Positions 1-7,502 of a stretch of 29,467 nucleotides of DNA are shown one piece after another. Both the position numbers and the translations under genes were made by a program. The stretch's first letter is position 1. Each line of letters begins with the position of its first letter. This DNA comes from UBA2020 sp964551435 (lineage in GTDB: Bacteria; Pseudomonadota; Alphaproteobacteria; Micavibrionales; UBA2020), in assembly GCA_964551435.1 (NCBI GenBank), contig CAZKBS010000025.1:1-29467 (forward strand), in the 5' to 3' direction. A model generated the notes under the pieces. It was not told the DNA's origin, did no database searches, and saw nothing but the letters and a program-made list of their open reading frames with translations.

Positions 1-52
1 GGGAATCACTATCCGATTCTGTTATCAAGAAATTTATTAGGTCCGGACCCTA
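1..52. repeat. Left copy of 52-bp terminal inverted repeat (probable IS end)
   Basis: Positions 1-52 are identical, in inverted orientation, to 29415-29466. The outer part is AT-rich. The gene-proximal tip contains the 10-bp palindrome GGTCCGGACC. The flanking base quartets are CTAG here and TTAG at the right end, both fitting a YTAR target as described for some IS5-family elements. The most economical reading is that both sequence ends stop about 50 bp inside two copies of the same insertion sequence. Family assignment is inference because no transposase is present. Confidence 0.7.
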
Positions 53-1219
53 GTCCTTCAGGTCTTCCCACAAACCTTTGACCTTGTCGAAAAAGCCGGA
101 CGATTGCGGGTTGGTTTTGTCGTTGGTATCGCCCGCGAATTCCTGCAGCAGCTCTTTCTGCCGTTTGGTCAGGTTGACAGGAGTTTCGACCACAACCTCG
201 ACAAACATATCGCCGCGGTTGGGGCTGCGCAGCACGGTCATGCCCTTGCCCTTCAGGCGGAATTGCTGGCCGGTTTGCGTGCCGGCGGGCACGGAAACCT
301 TCATGCGCTTGCCATCGATGGTGGGCACTTCGATATTGCCGCCGAGCGCGACAGTGGTAATCGGCACCGGTACGCGGCAGTAAAGGTTCGACGCCTCGCG
401 CTGGAAAAAGCGGTGCGGCTTGATACCCAAAAACACGTAGAGATCGCCCGCAGGCCCGCCGCGCAAACCCGCTTCGCCTTCGCCGGCAAGACGGATGCGT
501 GTGCCGTCCTCGACTCCTGCGGGGATTGCGACTTTGAGCGATTTTTCCTTGCGCGTACGGCCGGAGCCGCCGCAGCCGCCGCAGGGCGTTTTGATGGTCT
601 GGCCCGCGCCGCCGCAGGTGGGGCAGGTACGTTCAACGGTGAAAAAGCCCTGCTGCGCGCGCACGCGGCCTGCGCCGCGGCAGGTGTCGCAGGTATCCGC
701 CTTGGTGCCTTTTTCCGCGCCGGAGCCGCTGCAGGACGTGCAGGATTGCCAGCTGGCGACCTTGATGGGCGCTTCCTTGCCGGTGAAGGCGTCTTCGAGC
801 GTGATTTCCATTTCATACGACAGGTCGCCGCCGCGCCGTGCGCCATCGCCCGATGCGCCGCGCCGACCGCCCTGACCGCCCATGAAATCGCCGAACATTT
901 CTTCGAAGATGTCGCCAAAGCCGCCGAAGCCGCCGCTGAAGCCTTGCGCGCCGCCGCCAAAGCCGCCTACGCCCGCGCCGCCGCCCATGCCGCCCGTGAA
1001 GGCGCCGTGGCCGAAGCGGTCATAGGCCGCGCGTTTTTGTTCGTCCTTCAGGACGTCGTAGGCTTCGCTGATTTCCTTGAATTTTGCCTCGGCCTCTTTA
1101 TTGCCCGGATTTTTGTCGGGGTGATATTGCATGGCCAGCTTGCGGTAGGCTTTTTTAAGCTCGTCCGCGCTGGCTTTTTTATCGACGCCGAGTACCTGAT
1201 AAAAATCTTTTTTGGACAT
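50..1219 (-). CDS. dnaJ: Chaperone protein DnaJ (class A Hsp40)
   Basis: Cytoplasmic co-chaperone that delivers substrates to DnaK and stimulates its ATPase. The 389-aa product has the full class A order. A J domain (about 1-70) carries HPD at residues 33-35. A Gly/Phe-rich linker (about 72-118) follows. Four CxxCxGxG zinc motifs begin at residues 160, 177, 199 and 213, followed by the substrate-binding C-terminal domains. Length is normal for the family. It lies 106 bp downstream of dnaK on the same strand, with a stem-loop between them. The TAG stop (52-50) sits exactly at the junction with the terminal repeat, so the element appears to have inserted at the stop codon without truncating the protein. 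Confidence 0.98.
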   Translation of the reverse strand: MSKKDFYQVLGVDKKASADELKKAYRKLAMQYHPDKNPGNKEAEAKFKEISEAYDVLKDEQKRAAYDRFGHGAFTGGMGGGAGVGGFGGGAQGFSGGFGGFGDIFEEMFGDFMGGQGGRRGASGDGARRGGDLSYEMEITLEDAFTGKEAPIKVASWQSCTSCSGSGAEKGTKADTCDTCRGAGRVRAQQGFFTVERTCPTCGGAGQTIKTPCGGCGGSGRTRKEKSLKVAIPAGVEDGTRIRLAGEGEAGLRGGPAGDLYVFLGIKPHRFFQREASNLYCRVPVPITTVALGGNIEVPTIDGKRMKVSVPAGTQTGQQFRLKGKGMTVLRSPNRGDMFVEVVVETPVNLTKRQKELLQEFAGDTNDKTNPQSSGFFDKVKGLWEDLKD

Positions 1220-1257
1220 GACGGGTTTCCCGCGAAAAGGTCTTGTTCATCCGCGCG

Positions 1258-1289
1258 GGCGGGGCATCCGTGTTTCAAGATGCCCCGCC
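1258..1289 (-). other. Stem-loop between dnaK and dnaJ
   Basis: Arms 1258-1268 and 1279-1289 form a perfect 11-bp GC-rich stem with a 10-nt loop. No T-run follows on the minus strand, so it is not an obvious intrinsic terminator. It could be an RNA-processing or mRNA-stabilising element that separates dnaK from dnaJ levels, but that role is inference. Confidence 0.55.
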
Positions 1290-1325
1290 GCTTGCGGTAT
1301 GCAGTCGTTCAGGCTGAACCGAGGC

Positions 1326-3254
1326 TTAGTGACGGGTTTTCTTGTCGTCGTCGACTTCGGTGAAGTCGGCATCGACAATTTCGCCTTCCTGCGCTTTCGC
1401 ATCGTCCGACGGGCCGGCATTGGCCGGGCCTGCGCCCATGCCTTCGGCCAGTCCGGCGCGGTACAGGTGTTCGCCCAGGTTCATGGACGCTTCCTGCAGC
1501 GCATCGGTTTTGGCCTTGATGTCATCGGCATTGCCGCCGGCAATCGCCGATTTCACGGCTTCGATGGCGCTTTCGACGTTTTTGCGGTCGTCCGCGGGGA
1601 TTTTATCGCCCGCATCCTTCAGCGTCTTTTCCGCTGTGTGCGCCAGCGCTTCGGCACGGTTGACGGCTTCGACCTGTTCGCGGCGGGCTTTGTCGGCTGC
1701 GGCGTTTTCTTCCGCGTCCTTCACCATGCGCTTGATGTCGTCGTCGGTCAGGCCGCCCGATGCCTGGATGCGGATTTGCTGTTCCTTGCCGGTCGCCTTG
1801 TCTTTCGCCGACACATGCACGATACCGTTGGCGTCGATGTCAAAGGTGACTTCGATCTGCGGAATGCCGCGCGGTGCAGGCGGGATGCCGACGAGGTCGA
1901 ACTGGCCGAGCAGTTTGTTGTCCGCCGCCATTTCACGCTCGCCCTGGAACACGCGGATGGTGACCGCGTTCTGGTTGTCCTCGGCGGTCGAGAAGACCTG
2001 CGACTTTTTGGTCGGGATGGTGGTGTTGCGGTCGATAAGACGCGTGAATACGCCGCCCAGCGTTTCGATGCCCAGCGACAGTGGGGTGACGTCGAGCAGC
2101 AGAACGTCTTTCACGTCGCCCGCCAGAACGCCGCCCTGAATGGCCGCGCCGTCGGCAACGACTTCATCGGGGTTCACGCCTCGGTGGGGTTCCTTGCCGA
2201 AGAAGTTTTTCACGACTTCGATGACTTTCGGCATGCGCGTCATACCGCCGACCAGAACGACTTCGTCGATGTCGCTGGCTTTGACGCCTGCGTCACGCAG
2301 GGCGGCCTTGCACGGCTCCAGCGTTTTTTCGATCATGTCGCCGACCAGCTGTTCCAGCTTGGCGCGGGTCAGTTTGATATTCAGGTGTTTCGGGCCCGAC
2401 GCGTCCATGGTGATGAACGGTTCGTTGATTTCCGTCTGCATGGACGACGACAGTTCTTTTTTCGCCTTTTCCGCGGCGTCTTTCATACGCTGCAGGGCGA
2501 TTTTGTCGTTGCGCAGGTCGATGGCGTATTCTTTTTTGAATTCATCCGCCATGAAATCGATGATGCGCAGGTCGAAGTCTTCACCGCCCAGAAACGTATC
2601 GCCGTTGGTGGATTTGACTTCGAAAACGCCGTCGCCGATTTCAAGGATGGAAATATCGAACGTACCGCCGCCAAGGTCATAGACCGCGATGGTGCCGGAG
2701 TGTTTTTTGTCGAGACCGTAGGCGAGGGCTGCAGCCGTCGGTTCGTTGATGATGCGCAGAACGTCAAGGCCTGCGATTTTGCCCGCGTCCTTGGTGGCCT
2801 GACGCTGGCTGTCGTTGAAGTAGGCGGGAACCGTGATAACGGCCTTGGTGACTTTTTCACCCAGATACGCCTCGGCGGTTTCTTTCATTTTTTGCAAAAC
2901 CATGGCGGAGATCTGCGACGGCGCCATTTTCTCGCCGTCGATTTCCACCCATGCCGCGCCGCCGTCGCCCTCGATGATTTTGAAGGGCGCCTTGTCGCGC
3001 ATTTTTTTGACTTCCGGCTCGTTGAAACGGCGGCCGATCAGGCGCTTGATGGCGTACAGGGTTTTGTCGGGGTTGGTCACGGCCTGACGTTTGGCGGGCT
3101 GGCCGACCAGACGTTCGCCGTCCTTGGCAAAGGCGACCATCGACGGAGTCGTGCGGGCGCCTTCGCTGTTTTCGATGACTTTGGGCTTGTCGCCTTCCAT
3201 GATGGCCACGCAAGAGTTCGTCGTGCCAAGGTCGATACCAATGATTTTGCTCAT
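1326..3254 (-). CDS. dnaK: Molecular chaperone DnaK (Hsp70)
   Basis: ATP-dependent cytosolic Hsp70 that binds unfolded polypeptides in a cycle with DnaJ and GrpE. The 642-aa product opens with the phosphate-1 motif GIDLGTTNSC. It contains the phosphate-2 motif DLGGGTFD and the adenosine motif LVGGMTRMP, then the beta-sandwich substrate domain and helical lid. It ends in the conserved acidic tail (EVDDDKK) followed by three extra residues. The ATG at 3254 was chosen because it gives the canonical MSKIIGIDLG start and is preceded by AGAAAGGA. An in-frame upstream extension to 3323 has no family support and overlaps the promoter region. dnaJ follows on the same strand. Confidence 0.98.
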   Translation of the reverse strand: MSKIIGIDLGTTNSCVAIMEGDKPKVIENSEGARTTPSMVAFAKDGERLVGQPAKRQAVTNPDKTLYAIKRLIGRRFNEPEVKKMRDKAPFKIIEGDGGAAWVEIDGEKMAPSQISAMVLQKMKETAEAYLGEKVTKAVITVPAYFNDSQRQATKDAGKIAGLDVLRIINEPTAAALAYGLDKKHSGTIAVYDLGGGTFDISILEIGDGVFEVKSTNGDTFLGGEDFDLRIIDFMADEFKKEYAIDLRNDKIALQRMKDAAEKAKKELSSSMQTEINEPFITMDASGPKHLNIKLTRAKLEQLVGDMIEKTLEPCKAALRDAGVKASDIDEVVLVGGMTRMPKVIEVVKNFFGKEPHRGVNPDEVVADGAAIQGGVLAGDVKDVLLLDVTPLSLGIETLGGVFTRLIDRNTTIPTKKSQVFSTAEDNQNAVTIRVFQGEREMAADNKLLGQFDLVGIPPAPRGIPQIEVTFDIDANGIVHVSAKDKATGKEQQIRIQASGGLTDDDIKRMVKDAEENAAADKARREQVEAVNRAEALAHTAEKTLKDAGDKIPADDRKNVESAIEAVKSAIAGGNADDIKAKTDALQEASMNLGEHLYRAGLAEGMGAGPANAGPSDDAKAQEGEIVDADFTEVDDDKKTRH

Positions 3255-3276
3255 GATTTTATCCTTTCTGTGGCAA

Positions 3277-3304
3277 ATATATGGGAAAAGCCCTGACATC
3301 AGGC
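3277..3304 (-). promoter_or_regulatory. Possible heat-shock (sigma-32-like) promoter of dnaK
   Basis: On the minus strand CCCATATAT (3285-3277) resembles the -10 of sigma-32 promoters (CCCCATnT). About 11-12 nt upstream lies a CCTGATG stretch that only loosely fits the CTTGAAA -35. A start near 3270 would leave a short leader carrying the dnaK ribosome-binding site. No CIRCE operator (TTAGCACTC-N9-GAGTGCTAA) was seen here. Confidence 0.35.
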
Positions 3305-3459
3305 ACTTCTCCACGATTTCCATATGCTTCGAGCGTTTTTGAAGCGTATTTCGACAAGAAACTACACCCGTTCACGCCCGAAGTGAAGGTCTTTTGCTGA
3401 TTTTTATACGCCTGAACAAGCGGTTTGGATGTCTGTGTTTTATCCATAAACCGGTGCCC

Positions 3460-3492
3460 AAAAAAAGAATATAAACCGACGCTGCGGCTTAT
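3460..3492 (-). terminator. Intrinsic terminator of the ankyrin gene
   Basis: On the minus strand an 8-bp stem (arms 3492-3485 and 3478-3471, one G-U pair, 6-nt loop) is followed by a run of seven T (3466-3460). It lies 8 bp after the stop of the ankyrin gene and separates it from dnaK. Confidence 0.75.
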
Positions 3493-3499
3493 CCACCCA

Positions 3500-4297
3500 T
3501 CAGCGGCCGCGTGCGGGGCGTTTGCGGATATTGAGGGGCGCGGGCAGGGCGACATCGCCGCGCGTGCCTTCGGTAATCTGGCGCACGTCGTCGTCGAAGG
3601 CTTTTTTCTTTTTGAGGCGCAGTGTGCTTTCGATGGCGGCGGCGAGTTTGATGTAGCCTTTTTCCTGCGCGATCGCGGCGGGGGTTTTGCCGCTGCGGTC
3701 CGGTTTATGCGCATCCGCGCCGAGTTCAATCAGAAGTCTGACGGTTTCGACCTGCTGCGCCTGTACGGCGGCGGTCAGCAGCGTGTCGCCGCGCTTGTCC
3801 ATGTGATTGGCATCGCAGCCCCAACCGATGAGCTTTTTGAGGAAATCATGATGCCCCTTTGAGGCCGCCATGCTGAGCGCGCTGCGGCCGATGCTGTTGC
3901 AGTCGTCGATATTCGCGCCCGCCTGCAAAATCTTCAGCGCCGTGTCGCCATCGCCCATATAGCCGCACCAGACCAGCGGCGCATTATCCTTGTCGTCGCG
4001 CGCATGCACGGAGGCGCCGGCGGAAAGAATAGCGGCGGCGATATCGGTGTGGTGATAGTGGATGGCAACCATCAGCGCGGTCTGGCCGTGGCTGTTTTTT
4101 TCCTGCACCGATGCCCCGCGGGCAAGAAGGTCGGATAAAAGCGCGGCATCGGCGGCAGGGGCGCGTCCCTTGCCGAGTTCTTCCAGCAGCTGCTGGCCCA
4201 GCTTCGCGCGCAAGGCGGCATCCACCGTGCGCTGCGGCGCTGTGTCCGGCGTGGCGGCGGCATTGAACGGGGTCTGGGCGGGCGCGGGCTGTGACAT
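3500..4297 (-). CDS. Ankyrin-repeat protein
   Basis: A 265-aa soluble protein with no signal peptide or membrane segment. After a 65-residue Ala-rich N-terminal part come about five ankyrin repeats. They are recognisable from GQTALMVAIH (71-80), DNAPLVWCGY, GRSALSMAASKGH (137-149), GDTLLTAAVQ (170-179) and GKTPAAIAQEKG (203-214). A basic tail (KKKK near 229-232, RKRPARGR at the end) closes it. Ankyrin repeats mediate protein binding, and the partner is unknown. It sits between grpE and dnaK, which is not a usual position, but its own promoter and terminator make it a separate transcription unit. A chaperone-related role is suggested only by location. Confidence 0.9.
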   Translation of the reverse strand: MSQPAPAQTPFNAAATPDTAPQRTVDAALRAKLGQQLLEELGKGRAPAADAALLSDLLARGASVQEKNSHGQTALMVAIHYHHTDIAAAILSAGASVHARDDKDNAPLVWCGYMGDGDTALKILQAGANIDDCNSIGRSALSMAASKGHHDFLKKLIGWGCDANHMDKRGDTLLTAAVQAQQVETVRLLIELGADAHKPDRSGKTPAAIAQEKGYIKLAAAIESTLRLKKKKAFDDDVRQITEGTRGDVALPAPLNIRKRPARGR

Positions 4298-4313
4298 GTA
4301 TTTTCTTCAACGG

Positions 4314-4332
4314 CTATGGCGGCACACCATAG
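4314..4332 (-). promoter_or_regulatory. Dyad overlapping the ankyrin gene start site (possible operator)
   Basis: CTATGG (4314-4319) and CCATAG (4327-4332) are inverted arms separated by 7 bp. They overlap the predicted -10 box and transcription start, a position where a repressor could act. Six-bp arms can arise by chance. Confidence 0.3.
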
Positions 4333-4353
4333 CAGAGTTAAAGATTATGTCAA
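4326..4353 (-). promoter_or_regulatory. Sigma-70-type promoter of the ankyrin gene
   Basis: Minus strand: perfect -35 TTGACA (4353-4348), 16-bp spacer, -10 TATGGT (4331-4326). Predicted start is near 4319, giving a leader of about 22 nt before the ATG at 4297. Confidence 0.65.
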
Positions 4354-4382
4354 TATTCGACGGTTTTATCCGAAAATCAGGC

Positions 4383-5024
4383 TTATACGCTCTGGTCCAG
4401 CTGGCTGCCTTCGGCGGCGATGCCCCCCTTGGCAACGCCGACGCGCGCGGAGCGCAGCAGGCGGTCGTGGATGGTATAGGCCGGCTCCAGCACTTGCAGG
4501 ATGGTGCCCGGTTTCTGGTCGGGCGCGTCGATTTCGAACATCACTTCGTGCAGGTTGGGGTCGAACATGTGGCCCTGCGGGTCGATTTTCTTGATGCCTT
4601 GGCTTTCCAGCACGCGCTGCAATTCACGCTCCGTCGCTTCGACGCCGATGAAAATGGTTTTCAGCGGGCCATCCTGCGTGCGCTGTTCGGGCGTGATGGC
4701 GCCCAGCGCGCGGCCCAGATTGTCCGCAACACTGAGCAGGTTGCGCGCAAAAGACGACACCGCGAATTTCGCCGTGTCCTGACGTTCTTTTTCCATACGC
4801 TTGCGGGTGTTGTCGGCCTCGGCAATCGCGCGAAGGGTTTTGTCGTTGGCCTCGGCCAGCAGCGCCTCCAGCTCCGCAATGCGGGCTTCGGCGGCGGCCA
4901 GGGCGGCGGCAATGCCTTCGCCAGATGCGGCGGCGGCTTCGGGCGCGGCTTGTTGTTCTGTCGCGGCGCTCTCGGGCATGTCTTGCTGGTGTTCGGCCTG
5001 ATGGTGTTCGGATGGTTTGGTCAT
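4383..5024 (-). CDS. grpE: Nucleotide exchange factor GrpE (conventional)
   Basis: Releases ADP from DnaK as a homodimer in the cytosol. The 213-aa protein has the standard plan: an Ala/Glu-rich disordered head (1-40), a long coiled coil with RAIAEADNTRKRMEKE (65-80), the helical-bundle segment with SFARNLLSVADNLGRAL (91-107), and a beta-wing from about 148 with the signature MFDPNLHEVMFEI (153-165). ATG at 5024 is preceded by AAGGGA at good spacing. It lies downstream of a second, duplicated GrpE gene, separated from it by a terminator. This copy matches ordinary family members best, so it is the likelier general exchange factor. Confidence 0.95.
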   Translation of the reverse strand: MTKPSEHHQAEHQQDMPESAATEQQAAPEAAAASGEGIAAALAAAEARIAELEALLAEANDKTLRAIAEADNTRKRMEKERQDTAKFAVSSFARNLLSVADNLGRALGAITPEQRTQDGPLKTIFIGVEATERELQRVLESQGIKKIDPQGHMFDPNLHEVMFEIDAPDQKPGTILQVLEPAYTIHDRLLRSARVGVAKGGIAAEGSQLDQSV

Positions 5025-5055
5025 GGCTTTTCCCTTATGTCCGTCAAAAGCGTCA

Positions 5056-5091
5056 AAAAATGAAAACAGCCATCAGAATATGGCTGTTTTC
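5056..5091 (-). terminator. Terminator between the two grpE genes
   Basis: A perfect 12-bp stem (5091-5080 with 5073-5062, loop of 6) is followed on the minus strand by an A and then six T. It lies 40 bp after the stop of the duplicated GrpE gene. Expression of the downstream grpE would depend on read-through or a weak internal promoter, and no good promoter is visible in the remaining space. Confidence 0.75.
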
Positions 5092-5131
5092 ACGGGTGGT
5101 TTCAAGTCCGGCCAAAAGCGGCGCGGCGATG

Positions 5132-6292
5132 TCAGAAAGACGGAGTGATAATCACCTTCGCGGGGCGGATCAGGCGGCCCTCGATTTCATAGCCTTTCTG
5201 CGCGACGTGGGTGACCGTTTCCGGCTCGACGTCGTCGTTGGGCATCACGGAAATCGCTTCGTGCTTGGAGGCGTCGAATTCCTCGCCCATCGGGTTGATG
5301 GATTTGACGCCGTGTTTGTTGAAAACAGCGCCGAGGTTTTGCAGGGTTTTTTCAACATCCTGCGCCAGCTTGGCGAATTTGGGATCGGCGGCGCGGTCTT
5401 TGTACGAGATGGCACCGAGACCCAGCTCCAGCGTATCTACCACCGGCAATACGTCTTTCACGAATTTTTCGATGGCGAATTTGGCATTCTCCTCGAACTT
5501 CGCTTCGCTGCGCTGCAGGGATTTCACGGCCTCTTCGTGCTTGCTGCGCGAGGTCATGCTTTCCTGCTGCAGCGCGCCCGCGCGGGCGGACAGGTCGATG
5601 AATTTTTGCTGCCACGCATCGCGCTCCGCGCGCAGGCTTTCCACCGTCTCCGCATCGCCGGTTGCGGCAGGGGCTGTATTTTCTTCCGGTGCGGCGGGCG
5701 TTTCTGCTGCTGCGGTATCTGTGGCGGCGGCTTCGGGCGCTTTTGCGGCGGGGGCGCTATCGGCGCTTTGTTCCTTGATGCCGTGTTTGTTGAAAACGCC
5801 CGACAGCTGGCCGATAGTTTTTTCAACGCCTTCGGTCAGTTTGGCGAATTTGGGGTCGGCGGCGCGCACATCCTGCGCAATCGTGCCAAGGTCTGCCCCC
5901 AGCGCCTGCATCACCGGCAGCAGCTCGTGGGCGAATTCCACGATGGCGCGTTTTTTGTTTTCTTCGAACTGCGCTTCGGCGCGTTTCAGGGATTGCTGCG
6001 CCTGTTCGTATTTGGCGCGTGCCTCGTTGCTGGCTTTTTGCATGCCCTCGATACGCTCCGACAGGCGGGTGAATTTCTGTTTCCACTCGTCGCGTTCGGC
6101 GCGCAGATCTTCGACCGTGTCTTCGGCGGCGGCTTCTTCGTCGTCCATGATATCGCCGAACAATTCGCGCATGCGCGCGCGGCGGGTGGCTTCTTCGTCA
6201 TCGGCGCTGTTGCCGCCGTTTTGCCCATCGTTGCCGGCGGGCATGACTTTGTCGTCTTCATCCTGCGGCGGTGTGGGGTTCTGATCGGCCAT
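5132..6292 (-). CDS. Tandem-duplicated GrpE-like protein (two helical units, one beta-wing)
   Basis: A 386-aa single-frame protein, about twice normal GrpE length. After an acidic head (1-62), residues 63-173 and 220-330 are two gapless 111-residue units. They are about 55% identical by hand count and share LRAERD, AEAQFEEN/SEAKFEEN, RAADPKFAKL and VFNKHG. Both match the GrpE coiled coil and helical bundle. An Ala/Pro/Glu-rich linker (174-219) joins them. Only the second unit continues into a GrpE beta-wing (331-386; EEFDASKHEAI, then GYEIEGRLIRPAKV). GrpE normally works as a dimer in which one beta-wing makes the main DnaK contacts, so this may be a covalent pseudo-dimer (inference). The frame is open throughout, so no frameshift or assembly join is needed. 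Whether it binds DnaK is unknown. Confidence 0.9.
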   Translation of the reverse strand: MADQNPTPPQDEDDKVMPAGNDGQNGGNSADDEEATRRARMRELFGDIMDDEEAAAEDTVEDLRAERDEWKQKFTRLSERIEGMQKASNEARAKYEQAQQSLKRAEAQFEENKKRAIVEFAHELLPVMQALGADLGTIAQDVRAADPKFAKLTEGVEKTIGQLSGVFNKHGIKEQSADSAPAAKAPEAAATDTAAAETPAAPEENTAPAATGDAETVESLRAERDAWQQKFIDLSARAGALQQESMTSRSKHEEAVKSLQRSEAKFEENAKFAIEKFVKDVLPVVDTLELGLGAISYKDRAADPKFAKLAQDVEKTLQNLGAVFNKHGVKSINPMGEEFDASKHEAISVMPNDDVEPETVTHVAQKGYEIEGRLIRPAKVIITPSF

Positions 6293-6346
6293 GACGATAC
6301 ATCCTCTGGTCTTGAATAAAAGGCGCTGCTGTTTTTGATTTTCATA

Positions 6347-6375
6347 TTGTTAAAGCATGGGGCGGGCAGAGTCAA
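6347..6375 (-). promoter_or_regulatory. Candidate promoter of the duplicated GrpE gene
   Basis: Minus strand: -35 TTGACT (6375-6370), 17-bp spacer, -10 TAACAA (6352-6347). It lies in the 161-bp gap after hrcA, giving a leader of about 45-50 nt. The -35 is good and the -10 is only fair. Confidence 0.45.
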
Positions 6376-6453
6376 ACCATTTTTTCATATATATTTCAAA
6401 AGCTTGGGTTTTTATCGGGCGGGGGCGGGCGACGCTTTGGCGCTTCTGTGGCA

Positions 6454-7494
6454 TCAGGTGCCCAGAATCTTGCCGATAATTTGCGATGTGTAATTCACCA
6501 CGGGAATGACGCGGCTGTAATTCATGCGGGCAGGGCCAATCACGCCGATAGCGCCCATCACCCGCGCATCCTGCGTGCGGTAGGGCGACACGATCATCGA
6601 ACAGCCCGAATAGCCGAACAGTTTATTTTCCGCGCCGATATAAATCTTCACGCCGTCGCCCTGCGTGGTGGCCTGCAACAGGCGCAGCATGCTTTCCTTG
6701 GTTTCGAGGGCGTCGAACAGCTGGCGGATACGCTCGAGGTCTTCGATAGCCGTGACATCGTCCAGCAGTTTGGATTGTCCGCGCACAAAAAGATGCCCGC
6801 CCGCATCGGCAGGGGCGAGGCTCGCGATACCCGCCTCCACCACGCGCGCGGTCAGCGCATCGAGCTGTGTGCGGTCGTTTTGCAATTCGCCGCGGATATA
6901 TTCGACCGCCTGCGACAGTGTTTTGTCTGCGATGCGTGAATTGAGATAATTTGCAGCGCGTGTCAGCGATGTGGCCGTGACATCGGGCGCGATATCCAGC
7001 AGCCGGTTTTCGACCAGCCCCGCGCTGGTGACCAGCACGGCGAGCGCGCGGCCCGGTGACAGCAAAACGAATTCCACCTGCCGCACGGGGTCTTCGGATT
7101 TGGGCGCGAAGACCAGCCCCGCGCAGGACGCAAGGCCGGACAGGAAATGGCTCGTCTGTTCCATGATGCCGGTGACCGACTGCCCGCGCACGGCGCCAAG
7201 GCGGCTGTCGATGCCCGCGCGTTCGGCCGCGCTCAGGTCGTCGAGCTCCAGCAGGCCCTCGACAAAAACCGTCAGGCCGGTTTCCGTCGGCAGGCGTCCG
7301 GCAGAGGTATGGGGGGCATAAAGAAGCCCGCGCTCCTCCAGCTCCGCCATGGCGCTGCGGATCGTGGCGGGGGAGAGCTTCATGCCCAGCTTTTGCGAAA
7401 TCGCCATAGAGCCAACGGGCTCGCCGGTCTCGACATAGGCGTCGACGACCAGTTTCAGAATCTGGCGGGTTCTTTCGTTCAGCTCGCGTATCAT
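6454..7494 (-). CDS. hrcA: Heat-inducible transcription repressor HrcA
   Basis: Represses heat-shock operons by binding the CIRCE operator, with GroEL modulating its activity in characterised species. The 346-aa protein begins with a winged-helix domain (ERTRQILKLVVDAYVETGEPVGS, then SPATIRSAMAELEERGLL and HTSAGRLPTE). This is followed by the GAF-like HrcA body and the C-terminal IGPARMNYSRVIPVVNYTSQ segment typical of the family. The ATG at 7494 matches the usual N-terminus. An in-frame extension to 7560 adds unrelated hydrophobic residues and is rejected. No ribosome-binding site precedes the ATG, and the promoter places the transcript start within about 2 nt of it. No CIRCE was found in this window, so its targets (probably groESL) lie elsewhere. 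Confidence 0.96.
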   Translation of the reverse strand: MIRELNERTRQILKLVVDAYVETGEPVGSMAISQKLGMKLSPATIRSAMAELEERGLLYAPHTSAGRLPTETGLTVFVEGLLELDDLSAAERAGIDSRLGAVRGQSVTGIMEQTSHFLSGLASCAGLVFAPKSEDPVRQVEFVLLSPGRALAVLVTSAGLVENRLLDIAPDVTATSLTRAANYLNSRIADKTLSQAVEYIRGELQNDRTQLDALTARVVEAGIASLAPADAGGHLFVRGQSKLLDDVTAIEDLERIRQLFDALETKESMLRLLQATTQGDGVKIYIGAENKLFGYSGCSMIVSPYRTQDARVMGAIGVIGPARMNYSRVIPVVNYTSQIIGKILGT

Positions 7495-7502
7495 GCTTAG
7501 AA

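Noticed and set aside
1212..3296. 694-codon open frame on the plus strand opposite dnaK
   Set aside because: It lies wholly antisense to dnaK, has low-complexity Phe/Gly/Arg/Val composition and no recognisable domain; a typical shadow in G+C-rich DNA.
5132..6292. Duplicated GrpE as an assembly artefact or frameshifted gene pair
   Set aside because: The two units differ at about 45% of residues and share one uninterrupted frame with a distinct linker, which a mis-assembly would not produce.
4925..6319. 464-codon open frame on the plus strand opposite the duplicated GrpE gene
   Set aside because: The minus-strand frame encodes a recognisable GrpE; the plus-strand frame only mirrors its duplication.
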